NCBI GenBank assembly: GCA_026314275.1
Contig: CP111109.1
Span: 4,153,518 to 4,217,517, forward strand
Source: JAGOEY01 sp017997515
Lineage (GTDB): Bacteria; Pseudomonadota; Gammaproteobacteria; Burkholderiales; Burkholderiaceae_C
Length of the DNA stretch: 64,000 bases
Direction: 5' to 3'
In this document: one piece after another, positions 17,607 through 26,099 of the stretch
How positions within the stretch are numbered: position 1 is the stretch's first letter
How the letters are laid out: the number at the start of each line of letters is the position of its first letter
The notes under the pieces: generated by a model
Seen by the model: only the letters and a program-made list of their open reading frames with translations
The model's database searches: none
Told to the model about the DNA's origin: nothing
Made by a program: the position numbers and the translations under genes

Positions 17607-18217
17607 CCGGGTTCTTTCAGGGTCAGTGGCAGTCCGGCAGCCATCAGCGTGACGCGGCTGCACACCGCCGCCACATCCTGGTTCAGGCGGCCTAAGGCAT
17701 CGACAAAAGCGCGCACCTCGCGCCCCATCGGGATCACGCCCAGGCCAATCTCATTACCTACCAGCACCACGGGGCCGGGGGCCTGTTGTATTGCTTCCAA
17801 AAGCATAGCTATCTGCGCAGGACTGTTGTGCGCTGGAGCCACATTTTTTTCATAATCTTCCACCGGCATCAGCCAGTTGGTCAGCCACAGCGTGAGGCAG
17901 TCCACCACCAGCAAGGTGTCGGCGCGGCTGTGGGTGCGGATGGCGTCGGCCAGGTACAGCGGCACCTCCACCGTGGCCAGGCCCGGCACCCGTTCAGCGC
18001 GGTCGCGCTGGTGGCGGGCGATACGGTCGCGCATCTCGTCGTCCCAGGCCTGCCCCGTCGCCAGCAGCACGGCATGGTGCTGCGGCGATGTGCCAAGCCA
18101 GTCACGCGCCAACCATTCAGCCCGGCGTGACTTGCCACTTTTTTGCCCGCCCAGGATGAACTCACTGGCCGCGATGGCCTGCGGGGGTGTCCGGGGTGGA
18201 AGTGGCATGGGCTGCAT
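17603..18217 (-). CDS. cobU: Bifunctional adenosylcobinamide kinase/guanylyltransferase
   Basis: A 204-residue CobU/CobP enzyme with P-loop GGQKSGKS near residue 24, RHQRDRAERVPG with the guanylylated-His region, VVDCLTLWLTN and VLVGNEIGLGVIPMGREVR. It phosphorylates adenosylcobinamide and transfers GMP to it. ATG 18217 overlaps the btuB stop by one base (TGATG); GTG 18220 is an alternative. A segment near the middle (EKNVAPAHNSPAQIAML) is encoded by the dispersed repeat and lengthens a surface region compared with the usual CobU. Confidence 0.93.
   Translation of the reverse strand: MQPMPLPPRTPPQAIAASEFILGGQKSGKSRRAEWLARDWLGTSPQHHAVLLATGQAWDDEMRDRIARHQRDRAERVPGLATVEVPLYLADAIRTHSRADTLLVVDCLTLWLTNWLMPVEDYEKNVAPAHNSPAQIAMLLEAIQQAPGPVVLVGNEIGLGVIPMGREVRAFVDALGRLNQDVAAVCSRVTLMAAGLPLTLKEPG
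17794..17862. repeat. Dispersed palindromic repeat inside cobU
   Basis: CATAGCTATCTGCGCAGG and GTGCGCTGGAGCCAC match the consensus blocks. The insert is in frame and encodes VAPAHNSPAQIAM, similar in frame and wording to the copies in ech and mcd. Confidence 0.6.
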
Positions 18218-20046
18218 CACTTGGGTGAATAACGCAGCGTGACGAAGAACTGGCGACCGGGCTGGTTGTAGCCTTGCGCCGTTTCGTACTCGCGGTCACC
18301 CACGTTGTTGAGTTTGGCCTGCACGTTCCAGTCGCGGGCAAATGCGTAGCTTGCCTGCAGATCCACAGTGGTGTAGCTGGCCAGCGGTTTGGCGTTGGCA
18401 GCGTCGTCGTAGCGGCGGCCGACCTTCAGCAAAGATCCACCAAAATTCCATGGGCCCACGCTGTAGTCCGCACCCAGGGTGACCTGGGACTTGGAGCGGC
18501 GGGGCAGCAGCTTGCCAGTGAGTTCGTTGCGCGGGTCGAGCGCATCGACCGCTGCGCGCAGCGTCAGTGCGTCAAACGTGCCGTCGTAACCCAGCGTCCA
18601 GCCTTCGATGCGGGCGCGTGGCAGGTTGACCGGGGCTTTGCCCGAGGTGATGAAGCCGCGGATCTTGTTGTCAAAACGGATCAGCTTGACGTGGTGGTTG
18701 CCCTGCGTCCAGTCCACGCCGAACTCCAGGTTTTTGCCCTCTTCAGGCTCCAGCAAGGCGTTGCCAAAACCGGGCCAGTACAGCTGGTTAAACGACGGCG
18801 CCACAAAGCTGGTGCCGTAACCGGCATGCGCGCGCCAGTTGGGGTTGAACTGGTAGCCATAACCGGCATACCCGGTGCTGCTGCCGCCAAATTGCGAGTT
18901 GTCGTCGCGCCGTGCGTTGAGTTGCCAGCTGTGGCCGCTCGCCGTGCCGCTCAGGCCCGCAAACACGGCGTTGATGCGGCGCTCGGTCACGGTGTAGGCG
19001 GTGGAGCTGTTGACCTTTTGCAGCAGGGTTTCGGCCCCGGCCACCACGGTGCCGATGGGGGTCTTCACATCGTTCTGCCAGGTCCACTGGTCTTGCTGGG
19101 TCTCGAACAGGCCGGGCAGGTTCCACGGGTTGGCCGATACCAGGGCGTTGCTGTGGTCGGTGCCCTGGTTGTAGTTCAGGCGGGTGGTCCACTCGGGTGT
19201 GATGCGGCCTTCCACGCCCGCACGCAGCACGGTGGTGCGTGCGTCACTTTTGGTGTCGGCACCCAGGCCGTCGTCGAAGTGGTTGGTGCCGTCGGCATAG
19301 ACAGCACCGGCGCTGAGTTTCCAGTCGCTGGTAAGTTGCCAGTCCACCGACGCGTTAAACGCCTTCTGCTTGAAGCCGTCGCGGTCCGGGTTGTGGTTGC
19401 CATAAGGCACGGTCGAATTGGTGGCGGAAAAACCCTTGTCGTCGGTGTGCGACACACCGAGTGCGTAACGCACATTGCCCTGGCCACCGCGCAGGCCTGC
19501 GCTCAGCTCTTGGAAGCTGTTGCTGCCCAGGGTGACGGCGGCAAACGGGGCAAAACCCTGGGTGCCACGGCGCGTGAAGATCTGCACCACACCACCCGCG
19601 GCGTCGGGGCCATACAGCGCGGACGCAGGGCCCTTGAGCACTTCGATGCGCTCGATCATGTCCACCGGAATGTTGTCCCACACCGGCGTGCCGGCGGTGG
19701 CCGAGCCGTAACGCACACCGTCGATCAGCAGGAGGGTGTGGCGCGCTTCGGTGCCACGGATAAACACGCTGCTGGTTTTGCCGCGCCCGCCATTGGCGGC
19801 GACCTGCACCGACGCCGTACGCGCCAGCACTTCGGGCAGGGTGCGGCCAGCGGAGCGTTCGATGGCCTCACGGTCCACCACAATCACCTCGCTGGTGAGC
19901 TGGTCGGCACGGGTTTCGACGCGGGTGGCGGTGACCACGGTTTCGGGCAAGGCGGGCGTGGCCTGGGCAAAAGCCAGGGACGCAAAAACGGACGACAAGG
20001 CCAAAGGGAGCACGGCCAGGCGTGCACTGTTCAAAGTGTTTTTCAT
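18217..20046 (-). CDS. btuB: TonB-dependent cobalamin receptor BtuB
   Basis: A 609-residue outer-membrane receptor. It has a signal peptide ending near ASLAFA, a TonB box-like ETVVTATRV, a plug domain (VIVDREAIERSAGRTLPEVL, IERIEVLKGPASALYGPDAAGGVVQIFTRRG cited as landmarks) and a barrel ending in the C-terminal aromatic-terminated strand FVTLRYSPK. It is the first gene of the cobalamin operon and sits behind a cobalamin riboswitch; the ATG at 20046 lies about 90 bases from the riboswitch core. No strong ribosome binding site is seen, which fits riboswitch control of translation. Confidence 0.93.
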   Translation of the reverse strand: MKNTLNSARLAVLPLALSSVFASLAFAQATPALPETVVTATRVETRADQLTSEVIVVDREAIERSAGRTLPEVLARTASVQVAANGGRGKTSSVFIRGTEARHTLLLIDGVRYGSATAGTPVWDNIPVDMIERIEVLKGPASALYGPDAAGGVVQIFTRRGTQGFAPFAAVTLGSNSFQELSAGLRGGQGNVRYALGVSHTDDKGFSATNSTVPYGNHNPDRDGFKQKAFNASVDWQLTSDWKLSAGAVYADGTNHFDDGLGADTKSDARTTVLRAGVEGRITPEWTTRLNYNQGTDHSNALVSANPWNLPGLFETQQDQWTWQNDVKTPIGTVVAGAETLLQKVNSSTAYTVTERRINAVFAGLSGTASGHSWQLNARRDDNSQFGGSSTGYAGYGYQFNPNWRAHAGYGTSFVAPSFNQLYWPGFGNALLEPEEGKNLEFGVDWTQGNHHVKLIRFDNKIRGFITSGKAPVNLPRARIEGWTLGYDGTFDALTLRAAVDALDPRNELTGKLLPRRSKSQVTLGADYSVGPWNFGGSLLKVGRRYDDAANAKPLASYTTVDLQASYAFARDWNVQAKLNNVGDREYETAQGYNQPGRQFFVTLRYSPK

Positions 20047-20076
20047 GAGGGGGAAAGATCAGCAAAAGGCCCTCAC

Positions 20077-20320
20077 CAGCGTCCCCGCCAGTGTCTGGGC
20101 ATCACGGCCATACGCTCCCGCGAAACGGGGACGTACCACCACCTTGTTGGCCGGTATCCGGGCTGGCGGAACAACCTCCATCGCCTTCCCAAACGTATAT
20201 ACATACGCCCAGTGGCCTTGATGAAAGCAGAATCAAAAAGTGATTCGTCCGCTTACCGTTGCGGGGGCAGCGCAGGTTAGGTGGCCTGTTGAAGGCACCC
20301 TCCTGCTTCCCGTTGAACTG
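20077..20320 (-). promoter_or_regulatory. Cobalamin (B12) riboswitch and expression platform
   Basis: On the minus strand the B12 box GCTGCCCCCGCAACGGTAAG is at 20271-20251, preceded by GAGGGTGCC and followed by GGCCACTGGG, GGAAGGCGATGG and AGCCCGGATACCGGCC near 20167-20147. These are the conserved cobalamin riboswitch blocks in order. Closer to btuB, CGTCCCCG (RNA from 20133-20126) and CGGGGACG (20087-20080) can pair and would compete with other folds, a likely expression switch. Confidence 0.93.
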
Positions 20321-20414
20321 CGGCCTGTGAACCATGCCGCGAGCACCAACACGGGGATTTTAAGGGTGAATGCCGCCCACAACCCTACAATGTCGCTCTT
20401 CAACCTTGTTCCCT

Positions 20415-20666
20415 ATGGCCCAACCGTCCCAAATTGACCAGATCGCAGAACGCGTCGAACGCCTGCTTGTGCGCCACGACGAACTACAGCGCACCAACGC
20501 CTTGCTCACCGAACAGGTGAATGCACTGACGCTGGAGCGTGACTCGCTCAAATCCCGCCTGAGTGCGGCGCGCGCCCGCGTCGAGGCTTTGCTCGAACGC
20601 CTGCTGCAGGAGCGCCTGCCAAAAACTGGCGCAGCCCCCCAGCCTGATGCGAAGGACTCCGCGTGA
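20415..20666 (+). CDS. ZapB-like coiled-coil cell division protein
   Basis: An 83-residue, almost entirely heptad-repeating protein (IDQIAERVERLLVRHDELQ... LTLERDSLKSRL) like the TIGR02449/ZapB-type proteins found directly before zapA in proteobacteria. It probably bundles FtsZ-ring components in the cytoplasm. Its stop overlaps the zapA GTG start by four bases (GTGA). Confidence 0.8.
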   Translation: MAQPSQIDQIAERVERLLVRHDELQRTNALLTEQVNALTLERDSLKSRLSAARARVEALLERLLQERLPKTGAAPQPDAKDSA

Positions 20667-21022
20667 AGCAGCTTGAAGTGCAAATCATGCAGCAGAGTTA
20701 CCTGCTGTCCTGCCCCGAAGGCCGCGAAGCGCGCATGCTCGACGCCGTGGAACGGGTTGACACGGCTATGTGCAAGATCCGCGACGCCGGCAAGATCAAG
20801 GCACGCGACCGTATTGCCGTGCTGGCCGCGCTGAATCTGGCCTTTGAAGTGGCCGACCGCGAAAACGCCGCGGCAGCCGCTGCCGCAGCAACACCAGCAG
20901 CCCCCGCCTGGGTTCCCAGCGCACCCGGTGACGCAGACCACAACCCCGAAAATGACCCACGCCTGGACAGCCTGCTCCAGCGCTTGGACGCCTCGCTGGG
21001 TGGCGACGGCCAACTGCTGTAA
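20663..21022 (+). CDS. zapA: Cell division protein ZapA
   Basis: A 119-residue ZapA protein that cross-links FtsZ filaments. It has the small N-terminal domain (LEVQIMQQSYLLSCPEGREARMLDA as a landmark) and DRIAVLAALNLAFEV helix, followed by an Ala-rich linker and a variable tail. The GTG at 20663 overlaps the zapB-like gene. The 6S RNA gene follows, the common order in proteobacteria. Confidence 0.93.
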   Translation: MKQLEVQIMQQSYLLSCPEGREARMLDAVERVDTAMCKIRDAGKIKARDRIAVLAALNLAFEVADRENAAAAAAAATPAAPAWVPSAPGDADHNPENDPRLDSLLQRLDASLGGDGQLL

Positions 21023-21051
21023 ACCCGCCTGAAAACGGCACGGCATCTTTT

Positions 21052-21150
21052 CCAGCAGACACCGCAGATCTGGCTCCGCCAGTCTACTGGTGTCGCCCCC
21101 TGCAAAGAGGTTGGCGAGAGCGGAACGCAGCCCGCGAAGCCCGGGGGTGT
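21052..21150 (+). repeat. Left arm of inverted repeat flanking 6S RNA
   Basis: Runs from CCAGCAGACACCG through GGTGTCGCCCCCTGCAA and CGGAACGCAG to CCCGGGGGTGT. Its reverse complement is found with scattered differences at 21350-21447. Confidence 0.8.
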
Positions 21151-21164
21151 GCGACAATCACTTC

Positions 21165-21342
21165 GTCTGCAGCACCCGCCGGGCTGTATATTTCCTAGAA
21201 CCAATGCTCATTGAGCCAGGGCCTGGAATATCGCCTGGTCGGCGTGATCATCTCGCGTTAGATGAACCCAAGGCCAAGGCTGACCTAGCCCACCTGAACC
21301 CCGGTTCAGGATGCCGGTCCGGTGGTGCTGTAGACACCTCTA
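21165..21342 (+). ncRNA. ssrS: 6S RNA
   Basis: The stretch starts CAGCACCCGCCGGGC and ends with GCCGGTCCGGTGGTGCTG, which pair as the long closing stem. Inside are TATTTCCTAG, the bubble region, and the 3' hairpin CCTGAACCCCGGTTCAGG near 21294-21311 typical of 6S RNA. A -10-like GACAAT precedes it at about 21152. Position directly after zapA agrees with the conserved location. 6S RNA binds sigma70 RNA polymerase in stationary phase. Exact ends are estimated. Confidence 0.82.
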
Positions 21343-21349
21343 ATTTGGT

Positions 21350-21447
21350 ACACCCCCAGGCTTCGCGGACTGCGTTCCGCTACTCCCTCCCCCTTGCAGG
21401 GGGCGACACCAGTGGCCCGGCGAAGCCGGTTCCACGGTGTCTGCTGG
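21350..21447 (-). repeat. Right arm of inverted repeat flanking 6S RNA
   Basis: Reverse complement of the left arm: ACACCCCCAGGCTTCGCGGA, CTGCGTTCCGCT, TTGCAGGGGGCGACACC and CGGTGTCTGCTGG in order. The pair encloses the 6S RNA gene. Confidence 0.8.
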
Positions 21448-21509
21448 CTGGGGAACCGGCCTCCTGCAAGCAGCAGGTTTTGAATCCTCTCTAGCGCACT
21501 TCTACCACC

Positions 21510-22320
21510 ATGCACATCGACTCTTTGCTGATTCTTGAACTGGCTTTGCTGGGCCTGGGCTCTGGTTTTCTGGCGGGGCTGCTGGGGATTGGCGGGGGCA
21601 TGCTGATGGTGCCGTTTATCACTTTCATTCTGGGCAAGCAGGGCGTGGCCTCGGACCTCACGGTCAAGATGGCGATTGCCACGTCGATGGCGACGATCAT
21701 GTTCACGTCGCTCTCCAGTGTGTACGCCCACCACAAACGTGGTGCGGTGCGCTGGGACATCGTGAAACGGCTGGCGCCTGGCATTGTGCTGGGCAGCCTG
21801 GTGGCCAGCATGGGGATTTTTGCACTGCTCAAAGGCACTTCACTGGCCATTTTCTTTGCGCTGTTTGTGGGGTTTTCCGCCACGCAGATGTTCCTGGACA
21901 AAAAACCCGCCCCTGCACGGCAAATGCCGGGTGCCGCCGGTCAGCTGGCAGTTGGCAGCGGGATCGGGCTGTTGTCCGGCATGGTGGGTGCCGGGGGGGT
22001 TTGTGAGTGTGCCATTCATGACCTGGTGCAACGTGGCCATGCACAACGCCGTGGCCACCAGTGCGGCGCTGGGTTTTCCCATCGCACTGGCCAACGTGGT
22101 TGGGTACGTCTTCAGCGGCCAGTCCGTGCCCAACCTGCCACCCGCGTCCCTCGGTTATGTGTGGCTGCCCGCCCTGGGGGTGATTGCCTTGTTCAGCGTG
22201 ATGACCGCACCATGGGGTGCTCGTGCGGCACACAACCTGCCCGTCAAAAAGCTCAAGCGGGTGTTTGCCAGCCTGCTCTACCTGCTCGCCGGATACATGC
22301 TCTGGAAGGGTTTGCAGTGA
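21510..22320 (+). pseudogene. TauE/SafE sulfite exporter-like permease, frameshifted
   Basis: The frame from ATG 21510 encodes the N-terminal half of a TauE/SafE-type membrane protein (GIGGGMLMVPFITFILG repeat, several helices). At a run of seven G around 21996-22002 the frame leaves the family; the +1 frame then continues with GGFVSVPFMTWCNVAMHNAV and helices to TGA 22320. The second TauE repeat normally reads GAGGGFxSVPF, so the G run appears two bases short (or one long). It may be a broken gene, slippage-prone expression, or an assembly error. With the frame restored the protein is about 269 residues, normal for the family. Confidence 0.85.
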
Positions 22321-22321
22321 C

Positions 22322-23590
22322 CTAACCCTGGCTGTCCACCGTGCGCTCGAAGAAGCAGCAGATCCGTTCGCGGGGCATGAGGTATTCGTACACCGCCACG
22401 GGAAGTTGGGCGGGTTTGAGGCTGCGGCGGATACCCAGCTCGGGCATGGCCTCCATGTCCAGCACCAGGGCGTCCTGCCGGGGTACACGGGTGTCGTGCA
22501 CGATGATGCGCGGGCGCAGCGGGCGGGATGAATTCACCGACACCACCATGGCAAACCGGTCGTTGACCAGCTGCACGACCGAGCCCGGCGGGTACACGCC
22601 CATCATGCGGATGAAAGCACCCAGCACGGCGGAGTCAAAACGCGCCTTCATCTGGGCAAACAGCACCGACAAGGCCTCGTGGGGGGTGAATGCAATGCTG
22701 CCGTCCCGCAAAGGGTTGCAGAGGTTGTCGTAACGGTTGACCAGCGCAATGATCTTGCCCTGCGTGCTGATCTGGCTGCCATGCAACTTCAGCGGAAAAC
22801 CACTGCCGTCCACCATCTCATGGTGTTGTGCGATACCGGCAATGGCCGCTGGCGAGAGCCCCATACGCTCAGCCGCCGCCACACTGAAGGCCACATGGGA
22901 CTGGTACGCCTGGATTTCTTCCGGCGCGAAATGGCGGTCTAGCGAGCGCACCCGTTCAGGCAGCTGCAGTTTGCCCACATCGTGCAACAGTGCGGCAACC
23001 CCCAGGTCCAGCAACTCCTGGTCGCTCTGGCCCAGCGCCTTGCCCAGCAGCAAAGACACCACCATCACATTCACCGGGTGCATGGCATTACGCTCACCCG
23101 GCAGGTCTGGCAGCAGGCGGATCGCCGACTCCCCGTTGTTGCGCAGTGTGTCCACACAGGCCTTGACCAGGGCCACACTGTGATCCCGGGCAGCGGCGGG
23201 GTCTGCCGGCAGCAACCGGGCCACCTGTTCGTAGGTGCCAACCGCGCCCGAAAACTGCTGCCCGCAGAACTGCAGGCTCTGGCCTTGGGTTTCGAGCAGG
23301 TCCTGGCGGTGTTGTGTCAGCAGAGCGGCATCTTCGTCGGGGCCAGCGGCTCCCGCACGGCCCGGCATCAGGCCATAGGCCAGGGCCTCGACCACTGCAG
23401 CATCACTTTTGCTGGGCACGTACCGCACCTCGGCCAGGCCCAGGCTGCGCAGGGTCTGGACCTGTTCGTCCGTCGTCACCTTGAAACTATCGGCCGCAAA
23501 AGGATGGCTCATCCAGCCCATGTCGAGCTGAACAAACATGCCTTTTCGCAGGTGCGCGATATCGATGAGTTTTGACGTGTTGGTGTCCAT
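22322..23590 (-). CDS. HD-GYP-type phosphodiesterase
   Basis: A 422-residue protein with an N-terminal DUF3391-like region (IDIAHLRKGMFVQLDMGWMSHPF landmark) and a C-terminal HD-GYP domain: GVAALLHDVGKL carries the HD pair and HHEMVDGSGFP replaces the canonical HHExxDGxGYP with SGF. HD-GYP proteins hydrolyse cyclic di-GMP; the Tyr-to-Phe change in GYP is common and need not inactivate it. ATG 23590 (MDTNTSK) matches the family start; a frame extension to 23638 exists. The stop abuts the TauE gene on the other strand. Confidence 0.88.
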   Translation of the reverse strand: MDTNTSKLIDIAHLRKGMFVQLDMGWMSHPFAADSFKVTTDEQVQTLRSLGLAEVRYVPSKSDAAVVEALAYGLMPGRAGAAGPDEDAALLTQHRQDLLETQGQSLQFCGQQFSGAVGTYEQVARLLPADPAAARDHSVALVKACVDTLRNNGESAIRLLPDLPGERNAMHPVNVMVVSLLLGKALGQSDQELLDLGVAALLHDVGKLQLPERVRSLDRHFAPEEIQAYQSHVAFSVAAAERMGLSPAAIAGIAQHHEMVDGSGFPLKLHGSQISTQGKIIALVNRYDNLCNPLRDGSIAFTPHEALSVLFAQMKARFDSAVLGAFIRMMGVYPPGSVVQLVNDRFAMVVSVNSSRPLRPRIIVHDTRVPRQDALVLDMEAMPELGIRRSLKPAQLPVAVYEYLMPRERICCFFERTVDSQG

Positions 23591-23715
23591 GGATGCTGAA
23601 GGCAACGCCGCCAGGCTGCGCTGAGTTACCGACGGCAATTATGGCGGCAAAAACCGTCTTGTCTCATTTTGTAACGCATCAAAATGCACGGCACCTTGAG
23701 AAACATCAATTTCCA

Positions 23716-25266
23716 TCAAGCAGTAAAAAGACTGGCGTACTGGTTGCGCAAAATGTTCTTCTGCACCTTGCCCATGGTGTTGCGCGGCAGTTCGGCCACC
23801 ACAAAACAGCGCTTCGGAATCTTGAAGTTGGCCAGACTGGCCTTGAGTGCGGCGGTGATCGCGTCGGGCTGCAGGGTCACGCCGGGTTTGGCAATCACCA
23901 CCGCCACACCCACTTCACCAAAGTCCGGGTGTGGCACACCCACCAGCGCACTCTCTGCCACGCCGGGCATGTCGTTGATGTAGCCCTCGATCTCGGCGGG
24001 GTAAACGTTGTAGCCGCCGCTGATGATCAGGTCCTTGCTTCGGCCCACGATGACGGCGTAGCCACGCTCGTCCACCTTGCCCACGTCACCGGTCTTGAAG
24101 TAACCGTCGGCGGTGAATTCTTCGGCGGTCTTCTCGGGCATGCGCCAGTAACCCTTGAACACGTTCGGGCCCTTGACCTGGATGCCGCCGATCTCGCCCG
24201 TGGGCAGCACCTGGCCATCGTCGCCCTGCACGCGCAGGCTGACGCCGGGCAAGGGGAAGCCCACGGTGCCGCCCCGGCGCTCGGCCTGCTGTCCGTGGCG
24301 CGCATCGGCGGCGTAGGGGTTGGACGTGAGCATGATGGTTTCACTCATGCCATAACGCTCCAGGATGGTGTGGCCGGTGCGTTCACGCCATTCGTTGAAA
24401 GTTTCGATCAGCAGCGGGGCCGACCCGGCGATGAACAGGCGCATGTTGCGCACCGCTTCTTTCGTTAAACCGGGCTCAGCCAGCAGGCGCACATACAGCG
24501 TGGGCACCCCCATAAACACCGTAGCTTCGGGCAGCTTGCGCACCACGAGTTTGGGGTCGAACTTCGACAGCCAGACCATCTTGCTGCCGTTGATCAGCGC
24601 GCCGTGTAAGGCCACAAACAGGCCATGGACATGGAAGATGGGCAGAGCGTGGATGAGTACGTCGCCCGGCTTCCAGCCCCAGTACTCCTTCAGCACCTGT
24701 GCGTTGCTGAGCAGGTTGCCGTGGGTCAGCATCGCGCCCTTGCTGCGGCCGGTGGTGCCGCTGGTGTACAGGATCGCGGCCAGGTCGTCGGCTTGCATGG
24801 GCACACTGGCGTGGGTGTCGCTGCAATGGGCGGCGCGGTCCAGCAGGCTGCCGGTGCGGTCGTCGCCCAGCGTGAACACGTTGGCGGTGCCGGCCGTGAA
24901 GGCGATCTTGCTGACCCAGCCGAAGTTTTGCGGGCTGCAGACCACCACCGCGGGCTCGGCGTTGCCGATGAAATATTCCATTTCGCCGCTTTGGTAGGCG
25001 GTGTTGAGCGGCAAAAACACATAACCCGCCCGCAGCGTGGCCAGGTACAACATGGCGGCTTCGACCGACTTCTCCACCTGCACGGCTACACGCGCGCCTG
25101 CGGGCAGGTTCAGCGAGGCCAGCAGGTTGGCGAGTTTGGCCGTGCCCTGCTCCAGGTCGCGCCAGGTGTAGAACAGGCCGTTGTCGGTCTCCACCGCGAC
25201 GGCATCGAGGTCGGCAGGAAAAGCGGCGCGCAGGGCGGCGAACAGATTGTGGTCAGGCTGCTTCAT
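23716..25266 (-). CDS. matB: Malonyl-CoA synthetase MatB
   Basis: A 516-residue acyl-adenylating enzyme. AMP-binding motif AILYTSGTTGRSKGAMLTH near residues 158-176, ERYGMSET near 300, KTGDVG and the C-terminal PRNTMGKVQKNILR with the catalytic Lys. The MatB assignment rests on overall wording and on malonyl-CoA decarboxylase in the same operon: MatB ligates malonate to CoA and the decarboxylase yields acetyl-CoA. It is the last gene of the operon and starts seven bases after the hydratase gene. Confidence 0.9.
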   Translation of the reverse strand: MKQPDHNLFAALRAAFPADLDAVAVETDNGLFYTWRDLEQGTAKLANLLASLNLPAGARVAVQVEKSVEAAMLYLATLRAGYVFLPLNTAYQSGEMEYFIGNAEPAVVVCSPQNFGWVSKIAFTAGTANVFTLGDDRTGSLLDRAAHCSDTHASVPMQADDLAAILYTSGTTGRSKGAMLTHGNLLSNAQVLKEYWGWKPGDVLIHALPIFHVHGLFVALHGALINGSKMVWLSKFDPKLVVRKLPEATVFMGVPTLYVRLLAEPGLTKEAVRNMRLFIAGSAPLLIETFNEWRERTGHTILERYGMSETIMLTSNPYAADARHGQQAERRGGTVGFPLPGVSLRVQGDDGQVLPTGEIGGIQVKGPNVFKGYWRMPEKTAEEFTADGYFKTGDVGKVDERGYAVIVGRSKDLIISGGYNVYPAEIEGYINDMPGVAESALVGVPHPDFGEVGVAVVIAKPGVTLQPDAITAALKASLANFKIPKRCFVVAELPRNTMGKVQKNILRNQYASLFTA

Positions 25267-25272
25267 GGTTTT

Positions 25273-26085
25273 TTAGAAATGGGGTGGGCGTTTTTCCACA
25301 AAGGCCTGAATGCCTTCACGGTGTTCGGGGCTGTCGGCATAGCCGTAGGCCGTCTGCACGAGGTTTACTATCGAATACATAGCACCCTGCGCCCGTCCTT
25401 CGGGCGCTAGAGGCTCATTTGGCTCATTTAATGCACGAATGGTCTGTTTGTTCATCCGTGCGGCGGCGGGGGCGAGTGTGCTGATGCGGCGGGCCGCAGC
25501 CAGCGCCTGGGCCGCACACTGGTCAGCGGCCACCACCCGGTTCACAAAACCGCGTTGCAGCATCACCGGCGCGTCCAACACGGCCGCCTCCAGCAGCATT
25601 TCGCGAGCGGTCAGGGCACCAGCCTCGCGTATGACCAACTGGGCCTCGCGTGGTGCCATGGGGAAGCCCAGCCGGGCGATGGGTGCGCCAAACCTCGCCG
25701 CATCGCTGGCGATACGGATGTCGCAGCAGCTGGCAATCTCCACACCCGCGCCCATGCAGTTGCCGTCGATCTGCGCCACGATGGGCACATCACAGTCCAG
25801 CATGGCCTGCAGCCCGCCCCACACTTCATCTTCGTGGAAGGCGCGCAGGCTCTGCTCTTCAAACCGGAAGCTGGCGTATTCCGAAATATCGCCCCCCGCA
25901 CAGAAGTGCCCCCCCGCCCCCCGCACCAGCACGCAGCGCACACCGGGTGTGGCTTGCAATTCCACAAACCCCGCGCGCAGCTCGCGCCACATGCTGCGCG
26001 ACATGGCGTTGAATTTGCCTGGGTGGCTGAGGGTAACCAGGGCGATGCCCTGGTCAATCGGGCTGAAGAGGATGTGGGGCTGCAC
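25273..26085 (-). CDS. Enoyl-CoA hydratase/isomerase family protein
   Basis: A 270-residue crotonase-fold protein. GGHFCAGGDISEYASF supplies the first oxyanion-hole segment and DGNCMGAGVEIASCCDIRIAS the second; the expected catalytic glutamates are not both obvious, so the reaction is uncertain. It lies between the TctC-like receptor and matB in the malonate operon. Near the C-terminus LNEPNEPLAPEGRAQGAM is encoded by a dispersed repeat copy, an in-frame insertion relative to the family. Confidence 0.85.
   Translation of the reverse strand: MQPHILFSPIDQGIALVTLSHPGKFNAMSRSMWRELRAGFVELQATPGVRCVLVRGAGGHFCAGGDISEYASFRFEEQSLRAFHEDEVWGGLQAMLDCDVPIVAQIDGNCMGAGVEIASCCDIRIASDAARFGAPIARLGFPMAPREAQLVIREAGALTAREMLLEAAVLDAPVMLQRGFVNRVVAADQCAAQALAAARRISTLAPAAARMNKQTIRALNEPNEPLAPEGRAQGAMYSIVNLVQTAYGYADSPEHREGIQAFVEKRPPHF
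25366..25432. repeat. Dispersed palindromic repeat inside the hydratase gene
   Basis: GCGCCCGTCCTTCGGGCGCT is a perfect 8-base stem, followed by AGAGGCTC. The identical core occurs at 48830-48849 between genes. Here it is read through in frame. Confidence 0.75.
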
Positions 26086-26099
26086 TGCGAAAGCGGAAG

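Noticed and set aside
18274..20280. 668-codon open frame opposite btuB
   Set aside because: Antisense shadow of a clear TonB receptor and overlaps the cobalamin riboswitch.
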